Source: Chromobacterium alkanivorans (GTDB lineage Bacteria > Pseudomonadota > Gammaproteobacteria > Burkholderiales > Chromobacteriaceae). Taken from it: 64,000 bases of DNA. Position 1 is the first letter of the stretch. Every line of letters starts with the position of its first letter. Positions 1 through 7,996 of this stretch are shown one piece after another. The DNA lies in the NCBI RefSeq assembly GCF_016937655.1, contig NZ_JAFHKL010000003.1, forward strand, positions 310,001 to 374,000. Direction: 5' to 3'. Made by a program: the position numbers and the translations under genes. The notes below the pieces were generated by a model. That model did no database searches. It was not told where the DNA came from and saw only the letters and a program-made list of their open reading frames with translations.

Positions 1-391
1 GGCCAAGCTCAAGGGCCAGCTGGCCGCCTCCGCCGGCGACAGCCTGTCCGACAGCGCCGCCGACGTCAACGGCGTCAAGGTGCTGGCGGTGGAACTGCCG
101 GGCGCTGACAACACCGCGCTGCGCGAAACCCTGGACAAGCTGAAGGACAAGCTGGGTTCCGCCGCCATCGTGCTGGCCGCCAAGGGCGACGGCAAGGTGG
201 CGCTGGTGGCCGGCGTCACCGCCGACCTGACCGCCAAGCTCAAGGCCGGCGAACTGGTCAACTTCGTCGCCCAGCAGGTGGGCGGCAAGGGCGGCGGCCG
301 TCCGGACATGGCCCAGGCCGGCGGCACTCAGCCGGAAAACCTGGCGGCGGCCTTGGCCGGCGTGCAGGCCTGGGTGGCCGGCAAGCTCTAA
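1..391 (+). CDS. alaS: alanyl-tRNA synthetase, C-terminal fragment
   Basis: This is the last 129 codons of a gene that begins before the window; the reading frame starts at base 2. The fragment matches the C-terminal C-Ala/DHHA1 region of alanyl-tRNA synthetase, with the segment [20 protein letters not shown] and a [15 protein letters not shown] motif that lies at the end of AlaS proteins. This domain helps bind tRNA(Ala) and supports the editing domain. The catalytic and editing domains lie outside the window. The stop codon TAA (389-391) is also the left target triplet of a palindromic repeat that starts at 392. Confidence 0.93.
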   Translation, partial: AKLKGQLAASAGDSLSDSAADVNGVKVLAVELPGADNTALRETLDKLKDKLGSAAIVLAAKGDGKVALVAGVTADLTAKLKAGELVNFVAQQVGGKGGGRPDMAQAGGTQPENLAAALAGVQAWVAGKL

Positions 392-531
392 GAACCTGTT
401 TACGATCTGCTGCGCGTCGGCGATACGGCGTTAAAAACCAGCTCAAAATGCTCATGTACCGCTTGTACATTCCGCTTTTTCGCTCGTTTTCGCCTTGTCT
501 CGCCTTAGCTCGCGAGATCGTAAACACGCTC
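392..531. repeat. MITE-like palindromic element, copy A
   Basis: A 140 bp element begins GAACCTGTTTACGATCT and ends with the near-inverse AGATCGTAAACACGCTC. The inner arms also pair imperfectly, so the whole unit can fold into one long hairpin tipped by ATGTAC..GTACAT. It is flanked by TAA on both sides (389-391 and 532-534). The left TAA is the alaS stop codon. Related copies occur throughout the window. Confidence 0.85.
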
Positions 532-534
532 TAA

Positions 535-584
535 GAGCCTGTTCATAGTCGCTGCGCTTCGGCGATACGGCGTTGAACAGGCTC
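535..584. repeat. Short deletion derivative of the palindromic element
   Basis: A 50 bp unit with 11 bp inverted ends GAGCCTGTTCA/TGAACAGGCTC sits between the TAA at 532-534 and another TAA at 585-587. It looks like an internally deleted relative of copy A that inserted into the TAA next to it. Confidence 0.6.
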
Positions 585-610
585 TAAGCCACACGCCTCA
601 CTCCGACAAA

Positions 611-638
611 AGACCGCGCGTTTGCGCGGTCTTTTTTT
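611..638 (+). terminator. Rho-independent terminator
   Basis: The stem AGACCGCG/CGCGGTCT (611-631) is followed by seven T residues. It probably ends the alaS transcript after the repeats, just upstream of the acetyltransferase gene. Confidence 0.8.
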
Positions 639-705
639 GTCCGCCCTTTGCCAAACCGGCCTGATTGCGCGCATGCTGGACCGGGACATCGCAGAGGAAA
701 CCGCC

Positions 706-1191
706 ATGGACCGACTCGAAGCGCTGGAACTGCGCGCGGCGCGCGCCGACGAACTGCCCGCCGTGCTGAGCCTGATCGCCCTCGCCTTCCTGCCGCTGGC
801 CGCGCGCTTGCCCAGCCGCCCCACCGCGCTGGACGAGACCGAGGACAGCCTGCGCCAACGCCTCCGCGCCGGCGGCCGCATCCACGTCGCCAGCCGGCAG
901 GACGCGCTCTTGGCCTGCATGATCACCGCGCCGCTGGGCGCGACCGCGGCGGAATGCAAGCGCGTCTGCGCCCACCCGGACTGGCAGGGCCTCGGCCTGG
1001 GCAAACGGCTGATGCTGCACGGCGAAGCTCGCCTGAAACAGCAGGGCGTCGTCCGCGTCCAGCTGGCCACCCGCGCCAGCATGCCGGCCAATCTGCGCTT
1101 TTATCAGGCGCTGGGCTATCGCGTCGTCGCGGAAGAGCCCTACCCGGCGGGCATCGCCGATCTGCGCATCATCCTGGAAAAACAATTGTAG
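706..1191 (+). CDS. GNAT-family N-acetyltransferase
   Basis: A 161-residue protein of the GCN5-related acetyltransferase fold, which moves an acetyl group from acetyl-CoA to an amine; the substrate cannot be read from sequence. The acetyl-CoA loop is visible as HPDWQGLGLGKRLM, a form of the family's Q/RxxGxG/A motif, followed by the usual C-terminal strand with NLRFYQALGY. I chose the ATG at 706 because GAGGA lies 8 bases before it. An in-frame ATG at 673 has no such site, and the frame further upstream runs into the terminator hairpin. It stands alone between two terminators. Confidence 0.75.
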   Translation: MDRLEALELRAARADELPAVLSLIALAFLPLAARLPSRPTALDETEDSLRQRLRAGGRIHVASRQDALLACMITAPLGATAAECKRVCAHPDWQGLGLGKRLMLHGEARLKQQGVVRVQLATRASMPANLRFYQALGYRVVAEEPYPAGIADLRIILEKQL

Positions 1192-1295
1192 CCGGCGGGC
1201 GCGGCTTTCTTGCTCCAGGTCAAGGGCGTAAAAATTAAGGAACCCTAATATTAAGAGGCTTTAATTTGGCTTCTCCTCTTGTTGTTTGCATTTCA

Positions 1296-1330
1296 GCCCT
1301 GCTCGCCTCTCCGATCAGGGCGTTTTTTTT
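1296..1330 (+). terminator. Rho-independent terminator
   Basis: The stem GCCCTG (1296-1301) / CAGGGC (1316-1321) is followed by GTTTTTTTT. It ends plus-strand transcripts about 130 bases after the acetyltransferase stop codon. The stretch between (1192-1295) contains a further small hairpin, AAGAGG/CCTCTT. Confidence 0.7.
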
Positions 1331-1344
1331 GGCGCGCGGACATG

Positions 1345-1366
1345 AAAAAAGGCGGCCGGAGCCGCC
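1345..1366 (-). terminator. Rho-independent terminator of the TauE/SafE gene
   Basis: On the minus strand the stem GGCGGC/GCCGCC with a four-base loop (1351-1366) is followed by six T residues (1350-1345). It lies 24 bases past the stop codon of the exporter gene. Confidence 0.75.
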
Positions 1367-1390
1367 TGTTTTCCTTCATGCCGCGCCGGC

Positions 1391-2161
1391 TCAAAACACC
1401 AGCTTGCCGCCTATCACCGCCAGCATCACCGCCAACGCCGGCCGCAGCCAGCCCTCAGCCAACTGCCGCGTCAACTTGCTGCCCAGCCAGATGCCGGGCA
1501 GCGAGCCGGCCAGCAGATTGGCCAGCAGCAGAAAATCCACATTGCCGAGCCCGGCGTGCCCCAGACCCGCCACCAGGGTCAGCGGCACCGCGTGCGCGAT
1601 TTCGGTGCCCACCAGCCGCGAAGTCGACAGCGCCGGGTACAGCAGGAACAAGGCCAGCGTGCCCAGCGCGCCGGCGCCGATGGAGCTGAGCGTCACCAAC
1701 ACGCCCAGCACCACGCCGGTGGCCACGGTTAGGCCGATGCGCGGCTCCGACGACAGGGCCAGAGCGCCAGAACGCCCCAGCCAGCGCAGCAGCAGAGGCT
1801 TGCCCAAGATCGCCGCCGCGGTCAGCAACAGCGCGACGCCCAGCACCAGCTTGAACAAGGTGTCCAGCATCTTCTCCGGCAGATGCAAATAAGACAGGCC
1901 GGCCAGCACCAGCAAGGCCGCCGGCACGCTGCCGGCGCTCAGCCAGCCGGCGATGCGCCAATCGACGTGGCCCTGGCGATGATGCACCGTCGCCCCGCCC
2001 ATCTTGGTCAAGGCCGCGTACAGCAGATCGGTGCCGACCGCGGTGGCCGGGGAAATGCCGAACCACAGCAAGATGGGCGTCATCAGCGAGCCGCCGCCCA
2101 CTCCGGTCAGACCGACGATGAAACCCACCGCCAGGCCTGCGATCGCATACCCCCACTCCAT
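1391..2161 (-). CDS. TauE/SafE-family membrane transporter
   Basis: A 256-residue integral membrane protein of the TauE/SafE (DUF81) family, whose characterised members export sulphite, sulphoacetate or other small anions across the inner membrane. The N-terminal signature GLTGVGGGSLMTPILL (about residues 18-33) and the second-half repeat around GVLVTLSSIGAGALGTL are typical, and seven to eight hydrophobic segments can be counted. The ATG at 2161 has AAGGAG 8 bases upstream. The gene stands alone with its own terminator. The transported substrate cannot be inferred from the context. Confidence 0.8.
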   Translation of the reverse strand: MEWGYAIAGLAVGFIVGLTGVGGGSLMTPILLWFGISPATAVGTDLLYAALTKMGGATVHHRQGHVDWRIAGWLSAGSVPAALLVLAGLSYLHLPEKMLDTLFKLVLGVALLLTAAAILGKPLLLRWLGRSGALALSSEPRIGLTVATGVVLGVLVTLSSIGAGALGTLALFLLYPALSTSRLVGTEIAHAVPLTLVAGLGHAGLGNVDFLLLANLLAGSLPGIWLGSKLTRQLAEGWLRPALAVMLAVIGGKLVF

Positions 2162-2469
2162 AACACCCGCTCCTTGGCCGCGCCATTCGATAGCCGGATG
2201 CTACGCCAGTTTCATATAACGATTTATACCGTTTTGAAACAACATTATTCGAAAAGTGATTTACCTCAAAGACTTGCCCCGCTCATCCGCCAGATCATGC
2301 TGCGGTAACATCGCGCCGGTAGCGTGAAATGGCCGGGACGGAAAGCAAACGCAATATTTGCTTCTAATCGCAACCAAGCAGGGCTTTACAAATCTTCAAA
2401 ATAGCGTCAATGTCAAAGGGTCAGGGTTTGCCCTGGCCTCACACAAGTACGTGACCGAGAGGTGCAAGG
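2162..2469. other. Intergenic region without a recognised gene
   Basis: It contains AT-rich stretches near 2215-2260 that could serve as the promoter of the exporter gene. There is also a small inverted repeat, AAGCAAA/TTTGCTT (2343-2349 and 2357-2363). I see no gene here. Confidence 0.4.
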
Positions 2470-2661
2470 ATGATGACTTCCCGTATTCCTCTGAGTGTTC
2501 GCAGAAAGCAGGCTAGAGACCAGCACGAGAGTTTTCTCTACGCGGTCGCCAAGCCTCAGTTGAGTGATGCTGAGAGGTCGCGCCAGCAGAAAGTGCGCCA
2601 ACGCGCGCACGACCGGGACGATGCCCGGTTCCTGGCCGACCGCTGCGACGACCTGTTCTGA
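2470..2661 (+). CDS. Small hypothetical basic protein
   Basis: A 63-residue reading frame begins ATGATG and has GAGAGGTGCAAGG just before it as a plausible ribosome site. The product is rich in Arg, Asp and Gln, has no membrane segment or signal peptide, and I do not recognise it. It lies upstream of the kdp genes in the same direction but is separated from them by about 360 bases. Its reality rests on the start site and the absence of any competing gene; conservation in related genomes would decide it. Confidence 0.4.
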   Translation: MMTSRIPLSVRRKQARDQHESFLYAVAKPQLSDAERSRQQKVRQRAHDRDDARFLADRCDDLF

Positions 2662-3020
2662 ACACCTTGCCCACTGGCGGCTTGCCGCCTGTTAACGGTT
2701 AGCGGCCCAGCCATACGCCACGCCGCAACCCTCCTGCCTTGAAGCGGACAGCGCGCTAGCCGCCTGCGCCGGGCAGCCCGTTTCGTCTCCCGCCGCCGCG
2801 CCAGCCGTTCCCCGGCCTCCCCATTACGCGCCGAACGCCGCTGCTTGCCGCCGCGCATAAAGAAAATTCCCTTTCCCGCCCAAATCCCGCCGAATTTGCG
2901 CCTAACTGCGATTTCCCACCGGTTTTTACGCGATTTTTATACCGCTCCAACGGCTTTTATCGGGTTTTTGACGCCGGCTTCAGTACCTTTCCATTACTGA
3001 TTCAAATGGAGATTTTCACC
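2662..3020 (+). promoter_or_regulatory. kdp upstream region with candidate KdpE sites
   Basis: No gene is seen in this stretch. Two similar AT-rich 20-mers, GGTTTTTACGCGATTTTTAT (2921-2940) and GGCTTTTATCGGGTTTTTGA (2952-2971), are spaced 31 bases apart, three helical turns, ahead of the kdp genes. KdpE is known to bind T-rich sites upstream of kdpFABC, so these are candidate operators. The exact KdpE consensus is not matched, so this is an inference. Confidence 0.35.
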
Positions 3021-3113
3021 ATGGATGTCGTCTATCTGGGACTCGTCCTCTTGTTCGGCGCGCTGGCCTGCGGCTTTGTCGCCGGCTGCCGGAAACTGGG
3101 AGACAAGGAATGA
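3021..3113 (+). CDS. Small membrane protein preceding kdpF
   Basis: A 30-residue reading frame, MDVVYLGLVLLFGALACGF.., consists of a single hydrophobic helix followed by a charged tail ending KLGDKE. AAATGGAGA precedes its ATG. Its stop codon overlaps the kdpF start in an ATGA arrangement, which supports translation and coupling to kdpF. Short membrane ORFs in this position are seen ahead of kdpFABC in other proteobacteria. A role in assembling the Kdp complex is only a guess. Confidence 0.65.
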   Translation: MDVVYLGLVLLFGALACGFVAGCRKLGDKE

Positions 3114-3199
3114 GCGTCTGGTATCTGCTCAGCGCGCTGATCGCGCTGGGCCTGCTTGGCTATCTGATCTACGCACTGCTTAAGCCGGAGAATTTTTAA
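3110..3199 (+). CDS. kdpF: K+-transporting ATPase subunit KdpF
   Basis: A 29-residue single-helix membrane peptide ([19 protein letters not shown]..), the usual size and form of KdpF, which stabilises the KdpABC complex in the inner membrane. It starts within the stop codon of the preceding small ORF (ATGA) and ends two bases before kdpA, so it is part of a tightly coupled operon. Confidence 0.88.
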   Translation: MSVWYLLSALIALGLLGYLIYALLKPENF

Positions 3200-3201
3200 T
3201 C

Positions 3202-5025
3202 ATGTTCGCCAATTTCATCGGCTCGGCCGCACCCTTGCAGCTGGGCGTGTTCCTGTTGACGCTGCTGGCGCTGGCCTGGCCGCTGGGCGCCTACATCGCC
3301 CGCGTGATGCGGGGCGACAACGTCGGCCCGCTGCGCCTGTTCGCGCCGCTGGAGCGCGGCTTCTACCGGTTGGCCGGCGTCAAGCCGGACGAGGACATGG
3401 GCTGGCGCGGCTACGCGGTGGCCCTGCTCTTGTTCAATGTGCTGGGCGCGCTGGTCCTGTACCTGCTGCAGCGCCTGCAAGGCTGGCTGCCGTTCAACCC
3501 GCAGGGCATGGGCGCGGTGGCGCCGGACTCCGCGTTCAACACCGCGATCTCCTTCATCACCAACACCAACTGGCAAGGCTATGGCGGCGAATCCACCATG
3601 GGTTATCTGGTGCAGATGCTGGGCCTGACGGTGCAGAACTTCCTGTCCGCCGCCACCGGCGCGGCGGTGGTGCTGGCGCTGGTGCGCGGCTTCGTCCGCC
3701 ACGGCTCGGCCAAGATCGGCAATTTCTGGGTGGACGTTACCCGCTTCACTCTCTACGTGCTGCTGCCGCTGTCCTTCGTGTTCGCGCTGGTGTTCAGCCA
3801 GCAGGGCATGATCCAGAACCTGGCCGCCTATAAAGACGTGCAAACGGTGGAGGCCACCCATTACCAGCAGGCCAAGACCGACGCCCAGGGCAATGTAGTC
3901 AACGGCGCCGACGGCAAGCCGGTGATGGTGGACGCCAGCACGCAGAAACAGACGCTGCCAATGGGGCCGGTGGCCTCGCAGGAAGCGATCAAGCTGCTGG
4001 GCACCAACGGCGGCGGCTTCTTCAACGCCAACTCGGCGCACCCGTTTGAAAACCCCACCCCGCTGAGCAATTTCCTGCAAAGCCTGGCCATCTTCCTGAT
4101 TCCGGCGGCGCTGTGCTTCGTGTTCGGCCGCATGGTGGGCGATCAGCGCCAGGGCTGGGCCATCATCGCCGCGATGACGGTGATGTTCGTCTGCGCGGTG
4201 GCGACGACCACCGGCGCGGAACAGGCCGGCGTGCCGCAGCTGAGCGCCATGGGCGTGGATCAGCAGGCCAGCCATCTGCAGGCCGGCGGCAATATGGAAG
4301 GCAAGGAAACCCGCTTCGGCGTCATCGACACCTCGCTGTTCATCGCGGTGACCACTTCCGCCTCCTGCGGCGCGGTCAACGCCATGCATGATTCGCTGAC
4401 CCCGATCGGCGGCCTGGTGCCCACCTTCCTGATGCAATTGGGCGAGGTGGTGTTCGGCGGCGTAGGCTCCGGCCTGTACGGCATGCTGATCTTCGCCATC
4501 CTGGCGGTGTTCATCGCCGGCCTGATGGTGGGCCGCACCCCGGAATACCTGGGCAAGAAGATAGAAACCTACGAGATGAAGATGACGGCGATCACCATCC
4601 TGGTGACGCCCATCCTGGTGCTGACGCTGACCGCCGTCGCGGTGCTGGCCGCCTCCGGCAAGGCCGGCATCCTCAACCCCGGCGCCCACGGCTTCAGCGA
4701 GGTGCTGTACGCCTTCACCTCGGCCGCCAACAACAACGGCAGCGCCTTCGCCGGCCTGTCCGCCAATACGCCGTTCTACAACATCGCCACTGGCGTGGCC
4801 ATGTTCTTCGGCCGCTTCTTCATGATCGTGCCCATCCTGGCCATCGCCGGATCGCTGGCCGCCAAGAAGCGCCTGGCCGTCACCGGCGGCACCCTGCCCA
4901 CCCACGGTCCGCTGTTCGTGGTGTTGCTGATAGGCACGGTGTTGCTGGTGGGCGCGCTCAACTACGTTCCCGCGCTGGCGCTGGGCCCCATCGTCGAACA
5001 ATTGCAGATGATCAGCGGCCGCTAA
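3202..5025 (+). CDS. kdpA: K+-transporting ATPase subunit A
   Basis: A 607-residue channel-like subunit of the KdpFABC high-affinity potassium pump. About ten membrane segments are visible. The protein carries the KdpA signature [19 protein letters not shown] (about residues 268-286), which forms part of the selectivity filter, and other filter-like loops such as [11 protein letters not shown] and [10 protein letters not shown]. It binds external K+ and passes it to KdpB through an intersubunit tunnel. The length is slightly above the E. coli protein (557) because of an insertion around residues 215-255. It is followed by kdpB after 21 bases with the ribosome site GGGAGG. Confidence 0.97.
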   Translation: MFANFIGSAAPLQLGVFLLTLLALAWPLGAYIARVMRGDNVGPLRLFAPLERGFYRLAGVKPDEDMGWRGYAVALLLFNVLGALVLYLLQRLQGWLPFNPQGMGAVAPDSAFNTAISFITNTNWQGYGGESTMGYLVQMLGLTVQNFLSAATGAAVVLALVRGFVRHGSAKIGNFWVDVTRFTLYVLLPLSFVFALVFSQQGMIQNLAAYKDVQTVEATHYQQAKTDAQGNVVNGADGKPVMVDASTQKQTLPMGPVASQEAIKLLGTNGGGFFNANSAHPFENPTPLSNFLQSLAIFLIPAALCFVFGRMVGDQRQGWAIIAAMTVMFVCAVATTTGAEQAGVPQLSAMGVDQQASHLQAGGNMEGKETRFGVIDTSLFIAVTTSASCGAVNAMHDSLTPIGGLVPTFLMQLGEVVFGGVGSGLYGMLIFAILAVFIAGLMVGRTPEYLGKKIETYEMKMTAITILVTPILVLTLTAVAVLAASGKAGILNPGAHGFSEVLYAFTSAANNNGSAFAGLSANTPFYNIATGVAMFFGRFFMIVPILAIAGSLAAKKRLAVTGGTLPTHGPLFVVLLIGTVLLVGALNYVPALALGPIVEQLQMISGR

Positions 5026-5046
5026 GCTTGCGGGAGGACTCATACT

Positions 5047-7167
5047 ATGAACGATATCAATCATTCCAAACTGTCGGCCGCCCAGCCCGCCCAGGCGGGT
5101 CACCGCAACGCGGCCAAATCCATGCTGGACCCCAGCCTGGTGAAACCGGCCATCGTCGACTCCTTCAAGAAGCTGTCGCCGCGCGCCCAGTGGCGCAATC
5201 CGGTGATGTTCGTGGTCTACGTCGGCAGCATCCTGACCAGCGCGCTGTGGCTGCAGTCGCTGGCCGGCCAGGGCGAGGCGCCGTCCGGCTTCATCCTGGC
5301 GGTGGCGCTGTGGCTGTGGTTCACCGTGCTGTTCGCCAACTTCGCCGAAGCGCTGGCCGAGGGCCGCAGCAAGGCCCAGGCGGCCAGCCTGCGTTCGGCC
5401 AAGAAAAACGTGGTGGCCAAGAAACTGTCCGGCCCCAGCCACGACGCCGGCAAGACCGTGATCGACGGCAGCAGCCTGCGCAAGGGCGACTACGTGCTGG
5501 TGGAAGCCGGCGACGTGATCCCGGTGGACGGCGAGGTGATGGAAGGCGTGGCCTCGGTGGACGAGTCCGCGATCACCGGCGAATCCGCCCCGGTGATCCG
5601 CGAGGCCGGCGGCGATTTCTCCTCGGTCACCGGCGGCACCCGCGTGCTGTCCGACTGGATCGTGGTGCGGATTTCCGTCAATCCGGGCGAAACCTTCCTC
5701 GACCGCATGATCGCGATGGTGGAAGGCGCCAAGCGCCAGAAAACCCCGAACGAGATCGCGCTGACCATCCTGCTGGTGGCGCTGACCATCGTATTCCTGG
5801 TGGTCACCGTCACCCTGCTGCCCTTCTCCCTGTTCAGCGTGGAAGCGGCCAAGGCTGGTTCGCCCATCAGCATCACTACCCTGGTGGCCTTGCTGGTCTG
5901 CCTGATCCCCACCACCATAGGCGGCCTCTTGTCCGCCATCGGCGTGGCCGGCATGAGCCGGATGATGGGCGCCAATGTGATCGCCACCTCCGGCCGCGCG
6001 GTGGAAGCCGCCGGCGACGTGGACGTGCTGCTGCTGGACAAGACCGGCACCATCACCCTGGGCAATCGCCAGGCCTCCGCCTTCATCCCGGCGCCCGGCG
6101 TCAGCGAACAGACGCTGGCCGACGCCGCGCAGCTCGCCTCGCTGGCCGACGAAACCCCGGAAGGCCGCAGCATCGTGGTGCTGGCCAAGAAGCAGTTCAA
6201 TCTGCGCCAGCGCGAGCTGGCCAGCCATGAAGCCGTGTTCATCCCCTTCACCGCGCAAACCCGGATGAGCGGCATAGACTACGACGGCCGCCAGATCCGC
6301 AAGGGCGCCATCGACGCCATCCGCCGCCATATCGCCGATCAGGGCGGCCAGTTCCCGGACGCGCTGGCCAAGAGCGCCGACGAAGTGGCGCGCCGCGGCT
6401 CCACCCCGCTGCTGGTGGCGGAAGGCAATCGCGCCTTGGGCGTGATCGAGCTGAAGGACATCGTCAAGGGCGGCATCAAGGAGCGTTTCGCCGAGCTGCG
6501 CCAGATGGGCATCAAGACGGTGATGATCACCGGCGACAATCCGCTGACCGCCGCCGCCATCGCCGCCGAGGCCGGCGTGGACGACTATCTGGCCGAAGCC
6601 ACGCCGGAAGCCAAGCTCAAGCTGATCCGCAGCCACCAGGCCGAAGGCAAGCTGGTGGCGATGACCGGCGACGGCACCAACGACGCGCCGGCGCTGGCCC
6701 AGGCCGACGTGGCGGTGGCGATGAACACCGGCACCCAGGCGGCCAAGGAAGCCGGCAATATGGTGGACCTGGATTCCAACCCCACCAAGCTGATCGAGAT
6801 CGTGGAGATCGGCAAGCAGATGCTGATGACGCGCGGTTCCTTGACCACTTTCTCCATCGCCAACGACGTGGCCAAATACTTCGCCATCATCCCGGCGGCG
6901 TTCGCCAGCACCTATCCGCAGTTGAACGCGCTGAACGTGATGGGCCTGAACAGCCCGGCCTCGGCCATCATGTCGGCGGTGATCTTCAACGCCGTCATCA
7001 TCGTGTTCCTGATCCCGCTGGCGCTGAAAGGCGTCAAATATCAGGCCAGGAGCGCGGCGGAGCTGCTGCGCGGCAATCTGCTGGTCTACGGCCTGGGCGG
7101 CCTGCTGGTGCCCTTCGCCGGCATCAAGCTGATCGACATGCTGCTGGGCGCGCTGGGCCTGGCATGA
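5047..7167 (+). CDS. kdpB: K+-transporting P-type ATPase subunit B
   Basis: A 706-residue catalytic subunit that hydrolyses ATP to drive K+ uptake in the Kdp pump. The phosphorylated aspartate is D331 in [12 protein letters not shown]. The dephosphorylation motif TGES (about residues 178-181) and the nucleotide and hinge motifs [10 protein letters not shown] and [14 protein letters not shown] are all intact. Hydrophobic helices lie in the expected places. The stop overlaps the first possible kdpC start codon. Confidence 0.97.
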   Translation: MNDINHSKLSAAQPAQAGHRNAAKSMLDPSLVKPAIVDSFKKLSPRAQWRNPVMFVVYVGSILTSALWLQSLAGQGEAPSGFILAVALWLWFTVLFANFAEALAEGRSKAQAASLRSAKKNVVAKKLSGPSHDAGKTVIDGSSLRKGDYVLVEAGDVIPVDGEVMEGVASVDESAITGESAPVIREAGGDFSSVTGGTRVLSDWIVVRISVNPGETFLDRMIAMVEGAKRQKTPNEIALTILLVALTIVFLVVTVTLLPFSLFSVEAAKAGSPISITTLVALLVCLIPTTIGGLLSAIGVAGMSRMMGANVIATSGRAVEAAGDVDVLLLDKTGTITLGNRQASAFIPAPGVSEQTLADAAQLASLADETPEGRSIVVLAKKQFNLRQRELASHEAVFIPFTAQTRMSGIDYDGRQIRKGAIDAIRRHIADQGGQFPDALAKSADEVARRGSTPLLVAEGNRALGVIELKDIVKGGIKERFAELRQMGIKTVMITGDNPLTAAAIAAEAGVDDYLAEATPEAKLKLIRSHQAEGKLVAMTGDGTNDAPALAQADVAVAMNTGTQAAKEAGNMVDLDSNPTKLIEIVEIGKQMLMTRGSLTTFSIANDVAKYFAIIPAAFASTYPQLNALNVMGLNSPASAIMSAVIFNAVIIVFLIPLALKGVKYQARSAAELLRGNLLVYGLGGLLVPFAGIKLIDMLLGALGLA

Positions 7168-7187
7168 GCACCGAAAGGAAAACCCAA

Positions 7188-7763
7188 ATGAAACTGTTAC
7201 GTCCCCTGCTGGTGGTGTTCGGCGGCCTGACCCTGATCACCGGCCTCGCCTACCCCTTGCTCACCACCGGAGCCGCCCAGGCGCTGTTCCCGTTCCAGGC
7301 CAACGGCAGCCTGATCGAACGCGACGGCAAGATCGTCGGCTCGCGGCTGATAGGCCAGAACTTCAGCGGCCCGCAATATTTCTGGGGCCGCCCGTCCGCC
7401 ACCGGCACTATGCCGTACAATGCCGGCGGGTCCGGCGGCACCAACCTGGGCCCCACCAACCCGGCGCAGCTGGACGCGGTGAAGGCCAATGTGGAGCGCA
7501 TCCGCGCCGCCCATCCGGGACAGAGCGGACCGGTGCCGGTGGACTTGGTCACCGCCTCGGCCAGCGGCCTGGACCCGGAGATTTCCGCCGCCGCGGCTTT
7601 CTACCAGTTGGAGCGCGTCGCCGCCGCCCGCAAGATGGAGCCGGCCGCGCTGCGCAAGCTGGTGGAAAGCCGGCTGATAGGCGAAACCTTCGGCCTGCTT
7701 GGCGAGCCGCGCGTCAATGTGCTGGAATTGAACCTGGCGCTGGACCAGGCCGCCAAGGCCTGA
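7188..7763 (+). CDS. kdpC: K+-transporting ATPase subunit C
   Basis: A 191-residue accessory subunit with one N-terminal membrane helix ([21 protein letters not shown]..) and a periplasmic domain holding the conserved [17 protein letters not shown] and [16 protein letters not shown] segments. It stabilises KdpAB. I chose ATG 7188 because AAAGG lies about 10 bases upstream and family members start this way. An in-frame ATG at 7164 overlaps the kdpB stop and would add eight residues. It ends the kdpFABC group, and a hairpin GGGGG..CCCCC and a palindromic repeat follow before kdpD. Confidence 0.95.
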   Translation: MKLLRPLLVVFGGLTLITGLAYPLLTTGAAQALFPFQANGSLIERDGKIVGSRLIGQNFSGPQYFWGRPSATGTMPYNAGGSGGTNLGPTNPAQLDAVKANVERIRAAHPGQSGPVPVDLVTASASGLDPEISAAAAFYQLERVAAARKMEPAALRKLVESRLIGETFGLLGEPRVNVLELNLALDQAAKA

Positions 7764-7829
7764 CCCTCCCGCGGCATCGGGGGTGAGCTTCGCCCCCGGC
7801 GCCGAAGAATTGAGCCGTAAAGACCCTCA

Positions 7830-7980
7830 GAACGTGTTTACGATCTCGCGAGCGAAGGCGAGACAAGGCGAAAACGGTTGAAGAAGCGGAATGTACAGGT
7901 GGTATATGAGCATTTCGAAACCGTTTTCAACGCCCTTTTCTATCCATCCTGCCGACGCGCAGCAGATCGTAAACAGGTTC
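7830..7980. repeat. MITE-like palindromic element, copy B, between kdpC and kdpD
   Basis: A 151 bp copy with ends GAACGTGTTTACGATCT and AGATCGTAAACAGGTTC. It belongs to the longer variant, which also includes the copy at 40790, marked by the segment TTCTATCCATCCTGCC. The flanking triplets are TCA (7827-7829) and TAA (7981-7983), which do not match. It separates the pump genes from the sensor kinase and ends 16 bases before the kdpD start codon. Confidence 0.85.
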
Positions 7981-7996
7981 TAAACAAAGCTCGCAT

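Noticed and set aside
258-527. Open frames that begin or end inside the palindromic elements (also at 33181, 35505, 40595)
   Set aside because: The elements are short, palindromic and repeated, and the frames differ between copies or run into neighbouring genes. They are not conserved proteins.
3196-6636. 1146-codon open frame on the minus strand opposite kdpA/kdpB
   Set aside because: It is opposite well-supported kdp genes and its translation is His/Gln/Gly-rich, as expected from the antisense of GC-rich codons.
7164-7187. KdpC start at 7164
   Set aside because: It overlaps the kdpB stop but has no ribosome site. ATG 7188 has AAAGG at good spacing and matches family N-termini. The longer form cannot be excluded.
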